From assembly GCA_017443945.1 (NCBI GenBank), contig JAFSXS010000008.1, forward strand, positions 1 to 34,169: a stretch of DNA of 34,169 nucleotides, in the 5' to 3' direction. The position numbers and the translations under genes are program-made. The notes below the pieces were generated by a model that worked only from the letters and a program-made list of their open reading frames with translations, was not told where the DNA came from and made no database searches. This DNA is from Synergistaceae bacterium (GTDB taxonomy: Bacteria > Synergistota > Synergistia > Synergistales > Aminobacteriaceae). Position 1 is the stretch's first letter; each line of letters starts with the position of its first letter. Of this stretch, positions 16,748 to 24,935 are shown in pieces.

Positions 16748-18763
16748 ATGAAAGCGTTAATACTTAATTCCGGGCTTGGCTCTCGTATGGGAGCTTTGAC
16801 AAGTGAACAGCCTAAATGCTTAACGGAAATCAAACCGGGCGAAACAATTTTATCACGTCAATTAAAGCAGCTTTCAGAACTAGGAATCACCGAAATAATT
16901 ATTACTACTGGTTATTGTGAAGGAGTCTTGATGAACTATTGCAGGACTCTTGATTTACCCGTAAATATTAAATTCGTGAACAATCCCGACTATCGAGACA
17001 CAAATTATATTTACAGCATTTATCTTGCGCGGGAATTTCTGAAGGACGACGATTTATTATTTATTCACGGTGATTTAGTCTTTGAGAATGAAGCACTAGA
17101 CAAAATTTTAAACGAGTTCCGTTCGGTTATGGCCGTGTCGTCAAGCGTCCCATTGCCGGAAAAAGATTTTAAGGCCGTTATTGATTCTGAGAATAAAATT
17201 TTACGCGTCGGAGTCGAATTTTTTAATCAGGCTTTAACGGCTCAACCATTATATAAGCTGAATAAATCTGACTGGCTCTTATGGCTTGCGAAAATTGAGT
17301 CTTACTGCGAGTCAAATAATAGAAAATGTTACGCAGAGAAAGCCCTAAACGATTTAGACGGCAAATGCAATATTTACGCGTGCGACCTGAGAAATTTATT
17401 ATGCTCGGAGATTGATACGCCGGAAGATCTTGCGGTTGTAAGCTCACGACTCAAGCAAATAGAATCAAGAACGGTTTATATAGGTTTCTCGACAGATATT
17501 ATTCATGCCGGACACATCGCAATAATAAAGAAGGCTCGCAGGCTGGGAAAATTGATTATCGGCATTCTATCAGATGAGGCAGTAGCAAGTTTTAAGAGAT
17601 TCCCTCTTGTTACTTATCAGGATAGGCGCGCAATGTTTGAAAATCTTTCGGGCGTTTATAAAGTCGTCGAGCAAAAAACTCTTTCTTACCGTGAAAATCT
17701 TGAACGTTATAAACCTGATATTTTTGTTCATGGCGATGACTGGCAGACAGGCTTTCAGAAACCTATACGTGACGAGGTTGTGAGCATTCTTGCAAGTTAC
17801 GGAGGGCGGCTCGTTGAATTCCCATACTCGAAAGATGACAGGTTCAGAGAAATAGAAAATCGCGCGCGTTCAGATTTAGCAATGCCTGATATAAGACGCG
17901 GACGTTTGCGCAGGGAATTGGCGATAAAAAATTTTGTTACAGCTATGGAAGCTCATGACGGTTTAACGGGTTTGATAGTCGAGAACACTGTAATTTATCA
18001 GGACGGCCAGCCAAGACAGTTTGACGCTATGTGGGTCAGCTCGTTATGCGACAGTACAGCAAAAGGAAAACCCGATATTGAACTCGTTGACATGACAAGC
18101 AGATTTAGAACTATTGAAGACATTGTAGAAGTTACGACAAAGCCCATTATTTTTGACGGCGACACAGGCGGAAGACCTGAACACTTTATTTATACAGTTA
18201 GGACTCTTGAGCGTCTCGGCGTTTCCATGATAATAATCGAGGACAAGACAGGACTCAAGAAAAATAGTCTATTCGGCAATGAAGTAGTACAGACTCAAGA
18301 CACAATCGAAAATTTTTCGGCCAAGATTCGAGCAGGCAAGAAAGCTCAGAAGACTAAAGAATTTATGATTTGTGCAAGAATCGAGAGTCTTATACTTGAA
18401 CGCGGACTCGATGACGCTTTGACTCGGGCGTTTTCGTTCGTTGAGGCCGGAGCAGACGCAATTATGATTCACTCACGCAGCAAAGACCCAGCAGAAATTT
18501 TTGCATTTCTTGAACGTTTCAGAGAGCATAACAAATCTACACCCGTTGTGCTTGTTCCTACCAGCTATAACACAGTAACGGAAGAAGAATTTAAGGCACG
18601 GGGAGCAAATATAATAATTTATGCAAATCACCTCATGCGCGCAGCAGTCCCGGCAGTTACTCAAGCAGCAGAGACAATTTTACGCGCTCACAGATCGCAG
18701 GAATGCGACAAATTTTTGATGCCGTTCAGGGACATTATTAGACTCATCCCTGCCCCTGAATAA
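16748..18763 (+). CDS. pepM: Trifunctional fusion: NTP transferase, cytidylyltransferase-like domain and phosphoenolpyruvate mutase
   Basis: The 671-residue protein has three parts. Residues 1-225 are a LicC/MobA-type nucleotidyltransferase with LNSGLGSRMGAL, QPKCLTEI and the acidic IHGDL. Residues about 240-372 are a TagD-like cytidylyltransferase fold with DIIHAGH and FVHGDDW, but the usual C-terminal SSTxIR segment is replaced by SKDDRFREI, so catalysis there is uncertain. Residues about 378-671 are PEP mutase with WVSSL, FDGDTGG and the diagnostic EDKTGLKKNS (EDKx5NS, Glu498-Ser507). PepM converts PEP to phosphonopyruvate, the committed step of C-P bond formation. The front domains probably activate the phosphonate (or phosphocholine-like alcohol) with CTP for transfer to a surface molecule. 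It follows the nitroreductase by six bases. Confidence 0.9.
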   Translation: MKALILNSGLGSRMGALTSEQPKCLTEIKPGETILSRQLKQLSELGITEIIITTGYCEGVLMNYCRTLDLPVNIKFVNNPDYRDTNYIYSIYLAREFLKDDDLLFIHGDLVFENEALDKILNEFRSVMAVSSSVPLPEKDFKAVIDSENKILRVGVEFFNQALTAQPLYKLNKSDWLLWLAKIESYCESNNRKCYAEKALNDLDGKCNIYACDLRNLLCSEIDTPEDLAVVSSRLKQIESRTVYIGFSTDIIHAGHIAIIKKARRLGKLIIGILSDEAVASFKRFPLVTYQDRRAMFENLSGVYKVVEQKTLSYRENLERYKPDIFVHGDDWQTGFQKPIRDEVVSILASYGGRLVEFPYSKDDRFREIENRARSDLAMPDIRRGRLRRELAIKNFVTAMEAHDGLTGLIVENTVIYQDGQPRQFDAMWVSSLCDSTAKGKPDIELVDMTSRFRTIEDIVEVTTKPIIFDGDTGGRPEHFIYTVRTLERLGVSMIIIEDKTGLKKNSLFGNEVVQTQDTIENFSAKIRAGKKAQKTKEFMICARIESLILERGLDDALTRAFSFVEAGADAIMIHSRSKDPAEIFAFLERFREHNKSTPVVLVPTSYNTVTEEEFKARGANIIIYANHLMRAAVPAVTQAAETILRAHRSQECDKFLMPFRDIIRLIPAPE

Positions 18764-18787
18764 TATAAAGGAGGTATTAATTTCACC

Positions 18788-20221
18788 ATGTGCGGCAAAA
18801 TGGGAAAAGATGTAGACCTTCAAGAGCGAGTCAGACTCAAGAAGGCCGATCGGGAGGAGCTTTACTCGTTAGAGCCTCCTTTCCCGAAAACTAATTTTTT
18901 GATGGAGCTTTCTAACGTGTGTAATCATGCGTGTATATTCTGTGCTCATCAGAAAATGCGCCGGAAAGTTTCAAAGATGGACAAGGCAAAAGGTTTTGAT
19001 ATTTTGCGTCAGGCCTATGAGCTTGGGACTCGTGAAGTTGGATTTTACGCGACGGGCGAACCGTTTTTAGTTCCTGAGTTACCCGAATTTATCGCTAAAG
19101 CAAAAGAAATCGGCTACACTTATGTATATTTGACTTCTAACGGCTCACTTGCGACTCCTGAAAAGATTCGTGCAGTTATTGACGCAGGACTCGACAGCAT
19201 AAAATTTTCAATCAATGCCCCGCAAAAAAAATTATACAAATTCATTCACGGCCGAGACGATTTTGACACAGTCATGAATAATTTGCGCTACCTGAATCAA
19301 TACAGGCAGGAGACCGGCAGGAACTACAAAATTTATGTAACCGGAATCTTGACGCGCTTCACTGAAAATTTGCGGGAAAAATATTTTGAAGTCTTCAAAG
19401 GTTTAGCGGATCAAATAGTGTTTAAGTACGTCTACAATCAGGGCGGTTATATGCCTGAAATTGATGATTATTTGCGCTGTGATTGCGACGACGAAGTAAA
19501 ACGCCGTTGTAATCTCCCCTTTGACGCAATTTCTGTAACTCAAGAGGGATATTTATCGATTGAGAATGCTGACTATGAGAACATGTTAATTGTTGCGGAT
19601 TTGAACAAAGTCTCGCTTAAAGACGGCTGGTACGGCGAAAAAATGAAGGATATGCGCCGAAGATTCATGCAAAACGATTTAGGCGGGACTCTCTGCGACG
19701 GCTGCGTCAATCACGAAAAACGCCCTGCACGCGCTTTAATGCCGGAATGTTCGAATGTTGAAGGCGATTACATTTTTGATGACTCACAAGTGCGCGAGAG
19801 AATCAAGAATTCAGATTTAACCGTTTATGTTCCTATGTCAGCTGATATAATTCATCCGGGACATATAAACATTTTGAAGACTGCCGCGCGTTATGGCCGA
19901 GTCATTGTAGGTTTATTCAGCGACGAAGCAATTTCATCGTACAAGCCTAAACCCTATATGACTTATGATCAGCGAAAAATTGTACTCGAAAGCATTAAAT
20001 ATGTTGATGAGATTGTCCCGCAAAAAACTAAGGACTATGACGAGAATATAAGAAATCTCAAGCCCGATTTTATGGTACACGGCAAAGACTGGCGCGAGGG
20101 GCCTTTATCGGACGTAAGAGCAAAGGCAATCGCTGCAATGTCAGAATGGGGCGGCCAAGTCATAGAACCTGATTACACAAAGGGCGTTTCTTCGAGCATG
20201 ATACGCGCGCAGATACGTTAG
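18788..20221 (+). CDS. Radical SAM (SPASM-like) protein fused to a cytidylyltransferase domain
   Basis: The product is 477 residues. The radical SAM core has the 4Fe-4S motif CNHACIFC (Cys45, Cys49 and Cys52) and the glycine-rich ATGEPFLVPEL. A Cys cluster at about residues 228-310 (RCDCDDEVKRRC, then LCDGC) looks like a SPASM/twitch auxiliary site. Residues about 345-477 form a TagD-like cytidylyltransferase with DIIHPGH, MVHGKDW and an intact SSSMIR end; it is clearly paralogous to the middle domain of the PEP mutase fusion. No cobalamin domain is present. A role in modifying and CMP-activating the phosphonate is inference from context. A near-perfect TAAAGGAGGT precedes the ATG at somewhat long spacing; Met5 (18800) is an alternative start. 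Confidence 0.88.
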   Translation: MCGKMGKDVDLQERVRLKKADREELYSLEPPFPKTNFLMELSNVCNHACIFCAHQKMRRKVSKMDKAKGFDILRQAYELGTREVGFYATGEPFLVPELPEFIAKAKEIGYTYVYLTSNGSLATPEKIRAVIDAGLDSIKFSINAPQKKLYKFIHGRDDFDTVMNNLRYLNQYRQETGRNYKIYVTGILTRFTENLREKYFEVFKGLADQIVFKYVYNQGGYMPEIDDYLRCDCDDEVKRRCNLPFDAISVTQEGYLSIENADYENMLIVADLNKVSLKDGWYGEKMKDMRRRFMQNDLGGTLCDGCVNHEKRPARALMPECSNVEGDYIFDDSQVRERIKNSDLTVYVPMSADIIHPGHINILKTAARYGRVIVGLFSDEAISSYKPKPYMTYDQRKIVLESIKYVDEIVPQKTKDYDENIRNLKPDFMVHGKDWREGPLSDVRAKAIAAMSEWGGQVIEPDYTKGVSSSMIRAQIR

Positions 20222-20249
20222 CAAAAATTTTTTAACGAGGTGCAAAACA

Positions 20250-21262
20250 ATGCAGAGGATATTAAACAATTATGACGAGCTTCAAGAAATTTTACAGTCA
20301 GTAAACGGCAATATTTTATTTGTTCATGGGAAATCAGCATTTAAAAATTTTTCCCGGCTCTCTAGTTGCTTAGACTCTGTCAGTGATAAGATAATTCACT
20401 TCACGAGCTTTACTCCTAACCCTAAACTTGAAGACGCAAAGAAAGCAGCTGCATATTTCACGCAGAAAAATTGCGTATTTATACTAGGGGGGGGGGGGGT
20501 ACTACAATTGATGTAGCAAAATATGTGAAGTTGAATAATCCTGACTCAATGCTCGTTGTAATTCCTACGACAGCAGGATCAGGAAGTGAGGCTACTAGAT
20601 TTGCGGTGCTCTATGAGGACGGTAAAAAGCTCTCAATCACTGACGATAAAATAATCCCTGACTCTGTATTATTTGACTCGGAACTGCTAAAATATCTGCC
20701 CGATTATCATCGCAAATCTTCAGCTTTAGACGCTCTATCACATGCGTTAGAGTCTTTCTGGTCAGTAAATGCAAATGAATCAAGCAAAATTTTTTCACGC
20801 GAAGCACTAACTAACATCACAAGAAATTTAGCAAATTACCCGGACTCGTATAACCCTGACTCAATGCTTAAGAATGCATATACAGCAGGCAAAGCAATTA
20901 ATTTAGCACAGACGACGGCAGGTCATGCAATGTGCTATAAAATTACGGGATTATATAATATTGCTCATGGACACGCGGCGGCATTGTGCAACAGGGTATT
21001 ATTTCGATGGCTGATAAATAAAAATTTGCCCGTCCTTCATGAAATTGCTGATTCAATGGGCTGTAATACTCCGCAAGAAGCAGCAGAAAAATTTAATGAC
21101 ATTTTTACGCGCTTAAATATGGCGATTCCTCAAGCTAATGAGCAGGAAATAAATATTTTGTCAGAAAGCGTTAATCCCGAACGTTTGAAAAATTTTCCGG
21201 TACAATTAGACTCACTCACTATAAAAAATTTGTACAGGGAGATATTAAATAATGGACGTTAA
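20250..21262 (+). pseudogene. Fe-type alcohol dehydrogenase (probable phosphonoacetaldehyde reductase), frame interrupted at a G13 run
   Basis: The first frame (20250-20516) begins with GAGGTG ahead of ATG and ends at TAG 20514-20516. It reads to FILGGGG and then leaves frame. The other frame continues with TTIDVAKYVKL to 21262. Joined, the protein is about 336 residues and is a group III dehydrogenase: GGGxxxIDVAK cofactor loop, VIPTTAGSGSEAT, metal ligands in SALDALSHALE, TTAGHAM and IAHGHAAAL. It would reduce phosphonoacetaldehyde to 2-hydroxyethylphosphonate. The break lies in 13 consecutive G (20487-20499); 11 or 14 (or 8) G restores the frame. All downstream codons are intact, which argues for a recent slip, phase variation or sequencing error and against decay. 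Its stop overlaps the start of the decarboxylase gene. Confidence 0.85.
20487..20499 (+). repeat. Poly-G tract of 13, candidate phase-variation site
   Basis: An uninterrupted run of 13 G is flanked by CTA and TACTACA. It encodes the Gly-rich NAD(P)-binding loop of the alcohol dehydrogenase. As read, the frame is off by two bases (equivalently minus one). Nothing else in the window has a G or C run this long. Long poly-G runs inside genes for surface structures are well-known slipped-strand switches in other bacteria. Confidence 0.8.
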
Positions 21263-22367
21263 AAATTTTGTAGAGATTCTTAATTGCGATTTCTTCACGG
21301 GAGTACCTGACAGCCAGTTAAAAGCGTTGTGCAATTACTTAATGAACACTTACGGAACAGACTCGAATCATCACATAATCGCAGCTAACGAGGGCAACGC
21401 AGCAGCAATCGCAGCAGGTTATAATCTCTCAACGGGGAAAATTCCGGCGGTCTACATGCAAAATTCCGGGCTTGGAAATATTGTCAACCCTTCAACGAGT
21501 TTATTAAATCCTGAAGTCTATAATATTCCGGAAATTTTTATAATCGGCTGGAGAGGCGAACCAGGAGTCCATGACGAACCCCAGCACATTTATCAAGGCA
21601 AAGTAACACTACAGCTGTTAAAGGATTTGGGCATAAAATTTTTTGTCATGAGTCAAGATACAAGCATTCAAGAATTAGATAACGTCATGAAAGATTTCAA
21701 GCTCGAATTAAATAACGGTCATTGCGCCGCTTTTGTGATTCGTAAGGGTGCATTAACTTACGGCGAAAAAATTTCATACAGCAATAATTATTTCATGATT
21801 CGCGAAGAAATTATCAGGCACATAATAAAATTTTCGGGCGATTCACCCATCATCAGCACAACAGGAAAAACAAGCCGCGAATTATTCGAGTTAAGGGACA
21901 CTCATGAACGCGATTTCTTGACAGTGGGCTCAATGGGTCATGCGTCAAGTATTGCACTGGGAGTCGCGCTGAATAAACCTGACACAAAAATTTTCTGCAT
22001 TGACGGCGACGGAGCTGCATTAATGCACTTGGGAGCACTCGCTGTAATCGGAAGTCTTGCGCCGAAAAATTTAATTCACATCGTAATAAATAATTCTTCA
22101 CATGAGAGCGTCGGAGGTCTTCCCACTGCAGCAGGAAAAATTAATTTGCCGGAAATCGCGAAAAATTGCGGTTATGTAAATGTCTTCAGCGCAGAAAATT
22201 ATGACTCCCTTGATAATGCTTTGAAAGCTGCAAGAGAGTCAGACTCGTTAACATTTATTGAAGCAAAATCGCAGATAAAATCTCGTGATAACTTAGGCCG
22301 GCCGACAACAAGCGCACGAGAGAATAAAGACTCATTTATGAAATTTCTTGCTCGTCAATCTTCCTGA
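21252..22367 (+). CDS. Phosphonopyruvate decarboxylase
   Basis: This ThDP- and Mg2+-dependent enzyme makes phosphonoacetaldehyde from phosphonopyruvate, which pulls the unfavourable PEP mutase step forward. The 371-residue length fits the family. Visible blocks are FTGVPDSQL at the start, ANEGNAAAIAAGY with the ThDP-activating Glu, WRGEPGVHDEPQHIYQGK, GSMGHASSIALGVAL, the ThDP-Mg motif CIDGDGAALMHLG and NNSSHESVGGLPTAA. The start codon lies inside the end of the dehydrogenase gene (11-base overlap), with GGGAGA upstream, so translation is probably coupled. The last 32 bases overlap the convergent glmR gene. Confidence 0.94.
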   Translation: MDVKNFVEILNCDFFTGVPDSQLKALCNYLMNTYGTDSNHHIIAANEGNAAAIAAGYNLSTGKIPAVYMQNSGLGNIVNPSTSLLNPEVYNIPEIFIIGWRGEPGVHDEPQHIYQGKVTLQLLKDLGIKFFVMSQDTSIQELDNVMKDFKLELNNGHCAAFVIRKGALTYGEKISYSNNYFMIREEIIRHIIKFSGDSPIISTTGKTSRELFELRDTHERDFLTVGSMGHASSIALGVALNKPDTKIFCIDGDGAALMHLGALAVIGSLAPKNLIHIVINNSSHESVGGLPTAAGKINLPEIAKNCGYVNVFSAENYDSLDNALKAARESDSLTFIEAKSQIKSRDNLGRPTTSARENKDSFMKFLARQSS

Positions 22368-23433
22368 AGAGCTTAAACACTATCGACGCTAATTTTTTCG
22401 GGTCATGACGCAGAACCCGCCCTTTTTCAGTATCAAGCACTAAGGCTGTAGGAGCTTCAACGCAAATGCAGCCCATATTCTTTATTATTTCGCGCTGATG
22501 ATAGTCGAGATATAACGGACTCGCGCCGTCTTTCTCGTATGCTTGAACTATATCTGCTGGAATCTCTTCACTATTTACTATTACGAAATCAGGCACGCAC
22601 CCTAAAGCAGCACTAAGCCATTCTAAATGTTGTACGACGTTCATATTTTGAGTCTCTTCCGGCTGAGTCATCAAGTTGCAGATATAAATTTTCGGGACTC
22701 TTGCAGATTTTAATTTATCGGCGAAATCAGGCAATAACAAATTTGGTATTACGCTCGTGAAAAGACTCCCCGGCCCTAATAAAATTACGTCAGAGTCATC
22801 TACTGCGCTTATAACTTCAGGTAAGGGCTTTGCGTTCACTGGTTCAAGCCAAATTTCCTGCAATGATGCGCCGTGTTCTGAAATTTCAAGCTCGCCTTTG
22901 ACTCGTTGTCCGTCTTTAGTTTTTCCCATTAATGTAATACTTTCTGTCGTAACAGGTAAAACACGCCCTCTGATTGATAGTAAGTGATTCATTTTCTCTA
23001 CTGCCAAGCTGAAATCTCCGCACATTTCCGTAACAGCAAGCAATAATAAATTTCCTAAACTATGGCCGGACAATTCCCCGCGATCAAACCTGAAATCTAA
23101 AATTTTCTTGAGCTCGTTATCATTCTCGGCAAGAGCTACTATGCAGTTACGAACATCACCGGGCGGCAACATTCCCCATTCATTGCGAATCCTGCCGGAG
23201 CTCCCCCCTTCATCAGTTACAGCTACAACCGCCGTAATATTTCGCGTGAAAGCCTTTATCCCGCGCAAAAGAGTCGATAATCCCGTTCCGCCTCCGATCG
23301 CTAAAATATATGGGCCGCTCGATAACCTGCGATTAATTGCACGTTCGATTATGGGAGCAGATTTTAATTTTATCCGCCCAAACATAAAGAGTATCAACAA
23401 AGTCGTGAAGACTCCCAGAATAAAATAACTCAT
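22336..23433 (-). CDS. Gluconeogenesis factor GlmR/YvcK (CofD-like)
   Basis: YvcK/GlmR proteins bind UDP-GlcNAc and promote peptidoglycan precursor supply, via GlmS in Bacillus, and are needed on gluconeogenic carbon. The 365-residue protein has the CofD-like Rossmann core: ILAIGGGTGLSTLLRG, AVTDEGGSSGRIR, PPGDVRNC and SGHSLGNLLLLA, all typical. The N-terminus adds a hydrophobic segment (residues 3-20), so it may be tethered to the membrane. It overlaps rapZ by four bases (ATGA), the common pairing. Its 3' end overlaps the phosphonopyruvate decarboxylase gene by 32 bases in convergent orientation, so read-through would make antisense RNA on both. Confidence 0.93.
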   Translation of the reverse strand: MSYFILGVFTTLLILFMFGRIKLKSAPIIERAINRRLSSGPYILAIGGGTGLSTLLRGIKAFTRNITAVVAVTDEGGSSGRIRNEWGMLPPGDVRNCIVALAENDNELKKILDFRFDRGELSGHSLGNLLLLAVTEMCGDFSLAVEKMNHLLSIRGRVLPVTTESITLMGKTKDGQRVKGELEISEHGASLQEIWLEPVNAKPLPEVISAVDDSDVILLGPGSLFTSVIPNLLLPDFADKLKSARVPKIYICNLMTQPEETQNMNVVQHLEWLSAALGCVPDFVIVNSEEIPADIVQAYEKDGASPLYLDYHQREIIKNMGCICVEAPTALVLDTEKGRVLRHDPKKLASIVFKLFRKIDEQEIS

Positions 23434-24302
23434 TGATGGCCATGCCCCTTATCGCGGTGGATAACGCAGACTCCTGAATAAATTTGCGAATAAATTTCGT
23501 ACAACCATTCAGCCATAGCAACGGATCTGTGCCGGCCTCCTGTGCAGCCTACTGCAATATGCAGCTGTCCTCGAACGTTATTCAAAAATTGAGGTATCGC
23601 AAAATCTAAAAAATTTTTCGTGAGATCTATAAATTCCTTTGTCTCAGGATATTCCAGTAAATAATCTTTTACGGGCTTATCAGTGCCGGTTAAATTTTTC
23701 AGTTCATCGACGTAATAAGGATTTGGCAGGCAGCGAACGTCAATAACAAAACTTGAATCTTGCGGGACTCCGTATTTATACCCGAATGAGCTGATTAATA
23801 TAGAGATTCCGCCGTCTTCCTCGAAAAATTCTTTGAGTAAGCGTTCTCTATGCTGGTGTAAATCCATCATTGAAGTATCTATTACTATATCTGCGCGGTC
23901 TAAAACGGGTGATAAAATTTCTCGTTCTGCTAAGATTCCTTCACGTGTCGAGAGTCCTTTATTTAACGGGTGAACACGTCTTGTGCGTTCATAACGGCGT
24001 AATAATTCCTCGTCGGACGCTGTGAGAAATATAACTTTTACGTCTCCTTCCCAAGCTGACGAAATATCATCAATGACCTTCACAAAATTTTTGCTCACGT
24101 TTCTAACGTCAACAGTTGCGACGACTCCGCGGCTTTTATTTGCTTCGGGGCGTTCAGATACGAGTCTGAATAATTGCGGCAGTAATTCCGGCGGTAAATT
24201 GTCGATCGTGATAAATCCGAAGTCCTCTAGAACCTTAAGAGTCATAGTTTTACCTGCTCCGCTCATGCCTGTAACGATTATGAATTGTTTAGAATTGTTC
24301 AA
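23430..24302 (-). CDS. rapZ: RNase adapter RapZ/YvcJ, nucleotide-binding protein
   Basis: The roughly 290-residue protein has an N-terminal P-loop (GMSGAGKT), FGFITIDNLP, the RRYERTRRVHPL block, and the C-terminal RapZ domain with FGYKYG, DVRCLPNPY and the GCTGGRHRSVA loop. In E. coli RapZ directs RNase E to GlmZ and senses GlcN6P; in Gram-positive relatives (YvcJ) it binds nucleotides and partners with GlmR. I choose TTG 24302 as the start because AGGAGG lies ten bases upstream; the frame remains open further upstream but lacks a Shine-Dalgarno sequence there. Pairing with glmR indicates a role in amino-sugar and envelope precursor control. Confidence 0.94.
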   Translation of the reverse strand: MNNSKQFIIVTGMSGAGKTMTLKVLEDFGFITIDNLPPELLPQLFRLVSERPEANKSRGVVATVDVRNVSKNFVKVIDDISSAWEGDVKVIFLTASDEELLRRYERTRRVHPLNKGLSTREGILAEREILSPVLDRADIVIDTSMMDLHQHRERLLKEFFEEDGGISILISSFGYKYGVPQDSSFVIDVRCLPNPYYVDELKNLTGTDKPVKDYLLEYPETKEFIDLTKNFLDFAIPQFLNNVRGQLHIAVGCTGGRHRSVAMAEWLYEIYSQIYSGVCVIHRDKGHGHQ

Positions 24303-24390
24303 GTAAATTACACCTCCTAATTTGATAATATTGTAGCACTTGAATATATGCAAAAATTTTTTCCGTCAGTGCTTCATTAATTAAGCCATA

Positions 24391-24900
24391 ATAGCAAAGG
24401 ACCGGTGCCTGTTGTGCGTTATTAGCTGCTCCAGTATACATAATTTACTGCGCGGACATGCAAAAAGTTTTTACCGTTATTAAAGTGTGCTGACTATAAA
24501 AAATTATCGCGATAAATGAATCACATGCATAAAGAAATAAAATTTTTTTGTGAGATATTACTATAACTGTGAAAGATTAACATTTTTGTAGTTGCAAATG
24601 TAGTTGTAAAATTGTCGTCTCTTGTGAAATATTGTGTGAACATTTTTCTGTAGATTATTATTACAACAGCAAAGTCAAAATTTTACAACCGATGCTGTTT
24701 ATGCGTCATTAGCTGCTCCCGTATACATAATTTACTTCGTGAACATGCAAAAATTTTTACTGTTATTCAAGTGTGCTAACTATAAGTAAAATCGCATGCA
24801 TAAAGAAATAAAATTTTTCTGTGATTATTATTATAACAGCAAAGTCAAAATCAAAACCTTTTTTGCAACCGGTGCCGTTTGTGCGTCATTAGCTGCCCCC
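24391..24900 (+). repeat. Three diverged direct repeats of about 170 bases
   Basis: Shared blocks in order are AGCAAAG, ACCGGTGCC or ACCGATGCT, TGCGT(C/T)ATTAGCTGC, GTATACATAATTTACT, ACATGCAAAAA, GTGTGCT(A/G)ACTATAA, GCATAAAGAAATAAAATTTTT and ATTA(T/C)TATAAC. Unit 1 is 24391-24568, unit 2 is 24663-24840 and unit 3 retains only the beginning (24841-24900). Units 1 and 2 are separated by about 95 bases that include another dispersed repeat. Confidence 0.85.
24575..24612 (+). repeat. Dispersed repeat with internal 12-base direct repeat (copy 2)
   Basis: It is identical to 6051-6087 except for one added A after GATTAAC. Weaker similarity continues upstream in both places (T-rich run, TGTGA, CTAT). 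Orientation is the same in both copies. Confidence 0.75.
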
Positions 24901-24935
24901 CATTAATCGCAGCAAAAATATTTTTATGGGCTGAA

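Noticed and set aside
20471-21262. Separate dehydrogenase gene starting at an internal TTG
   Set aside because: There is no Shine-Dalgarno sequence at 20471 and the upstream frame supplies the missing N-terminal part of the same fold, so both pieces are one interrupted gene.
15539-22367. Recent horizontal island for the phosphonate genes
   Set aside because: Base composition and GAGTC/GACTC frequency match neighbouring core genes, and no integrase, tRNA or flanking repeat is seen.
24391-24900. CRISPR array
   Set aside because: Units are about 170 bases long and diverged, similarity extends through the whole unit with no unique spacers, and no cas gene is present.
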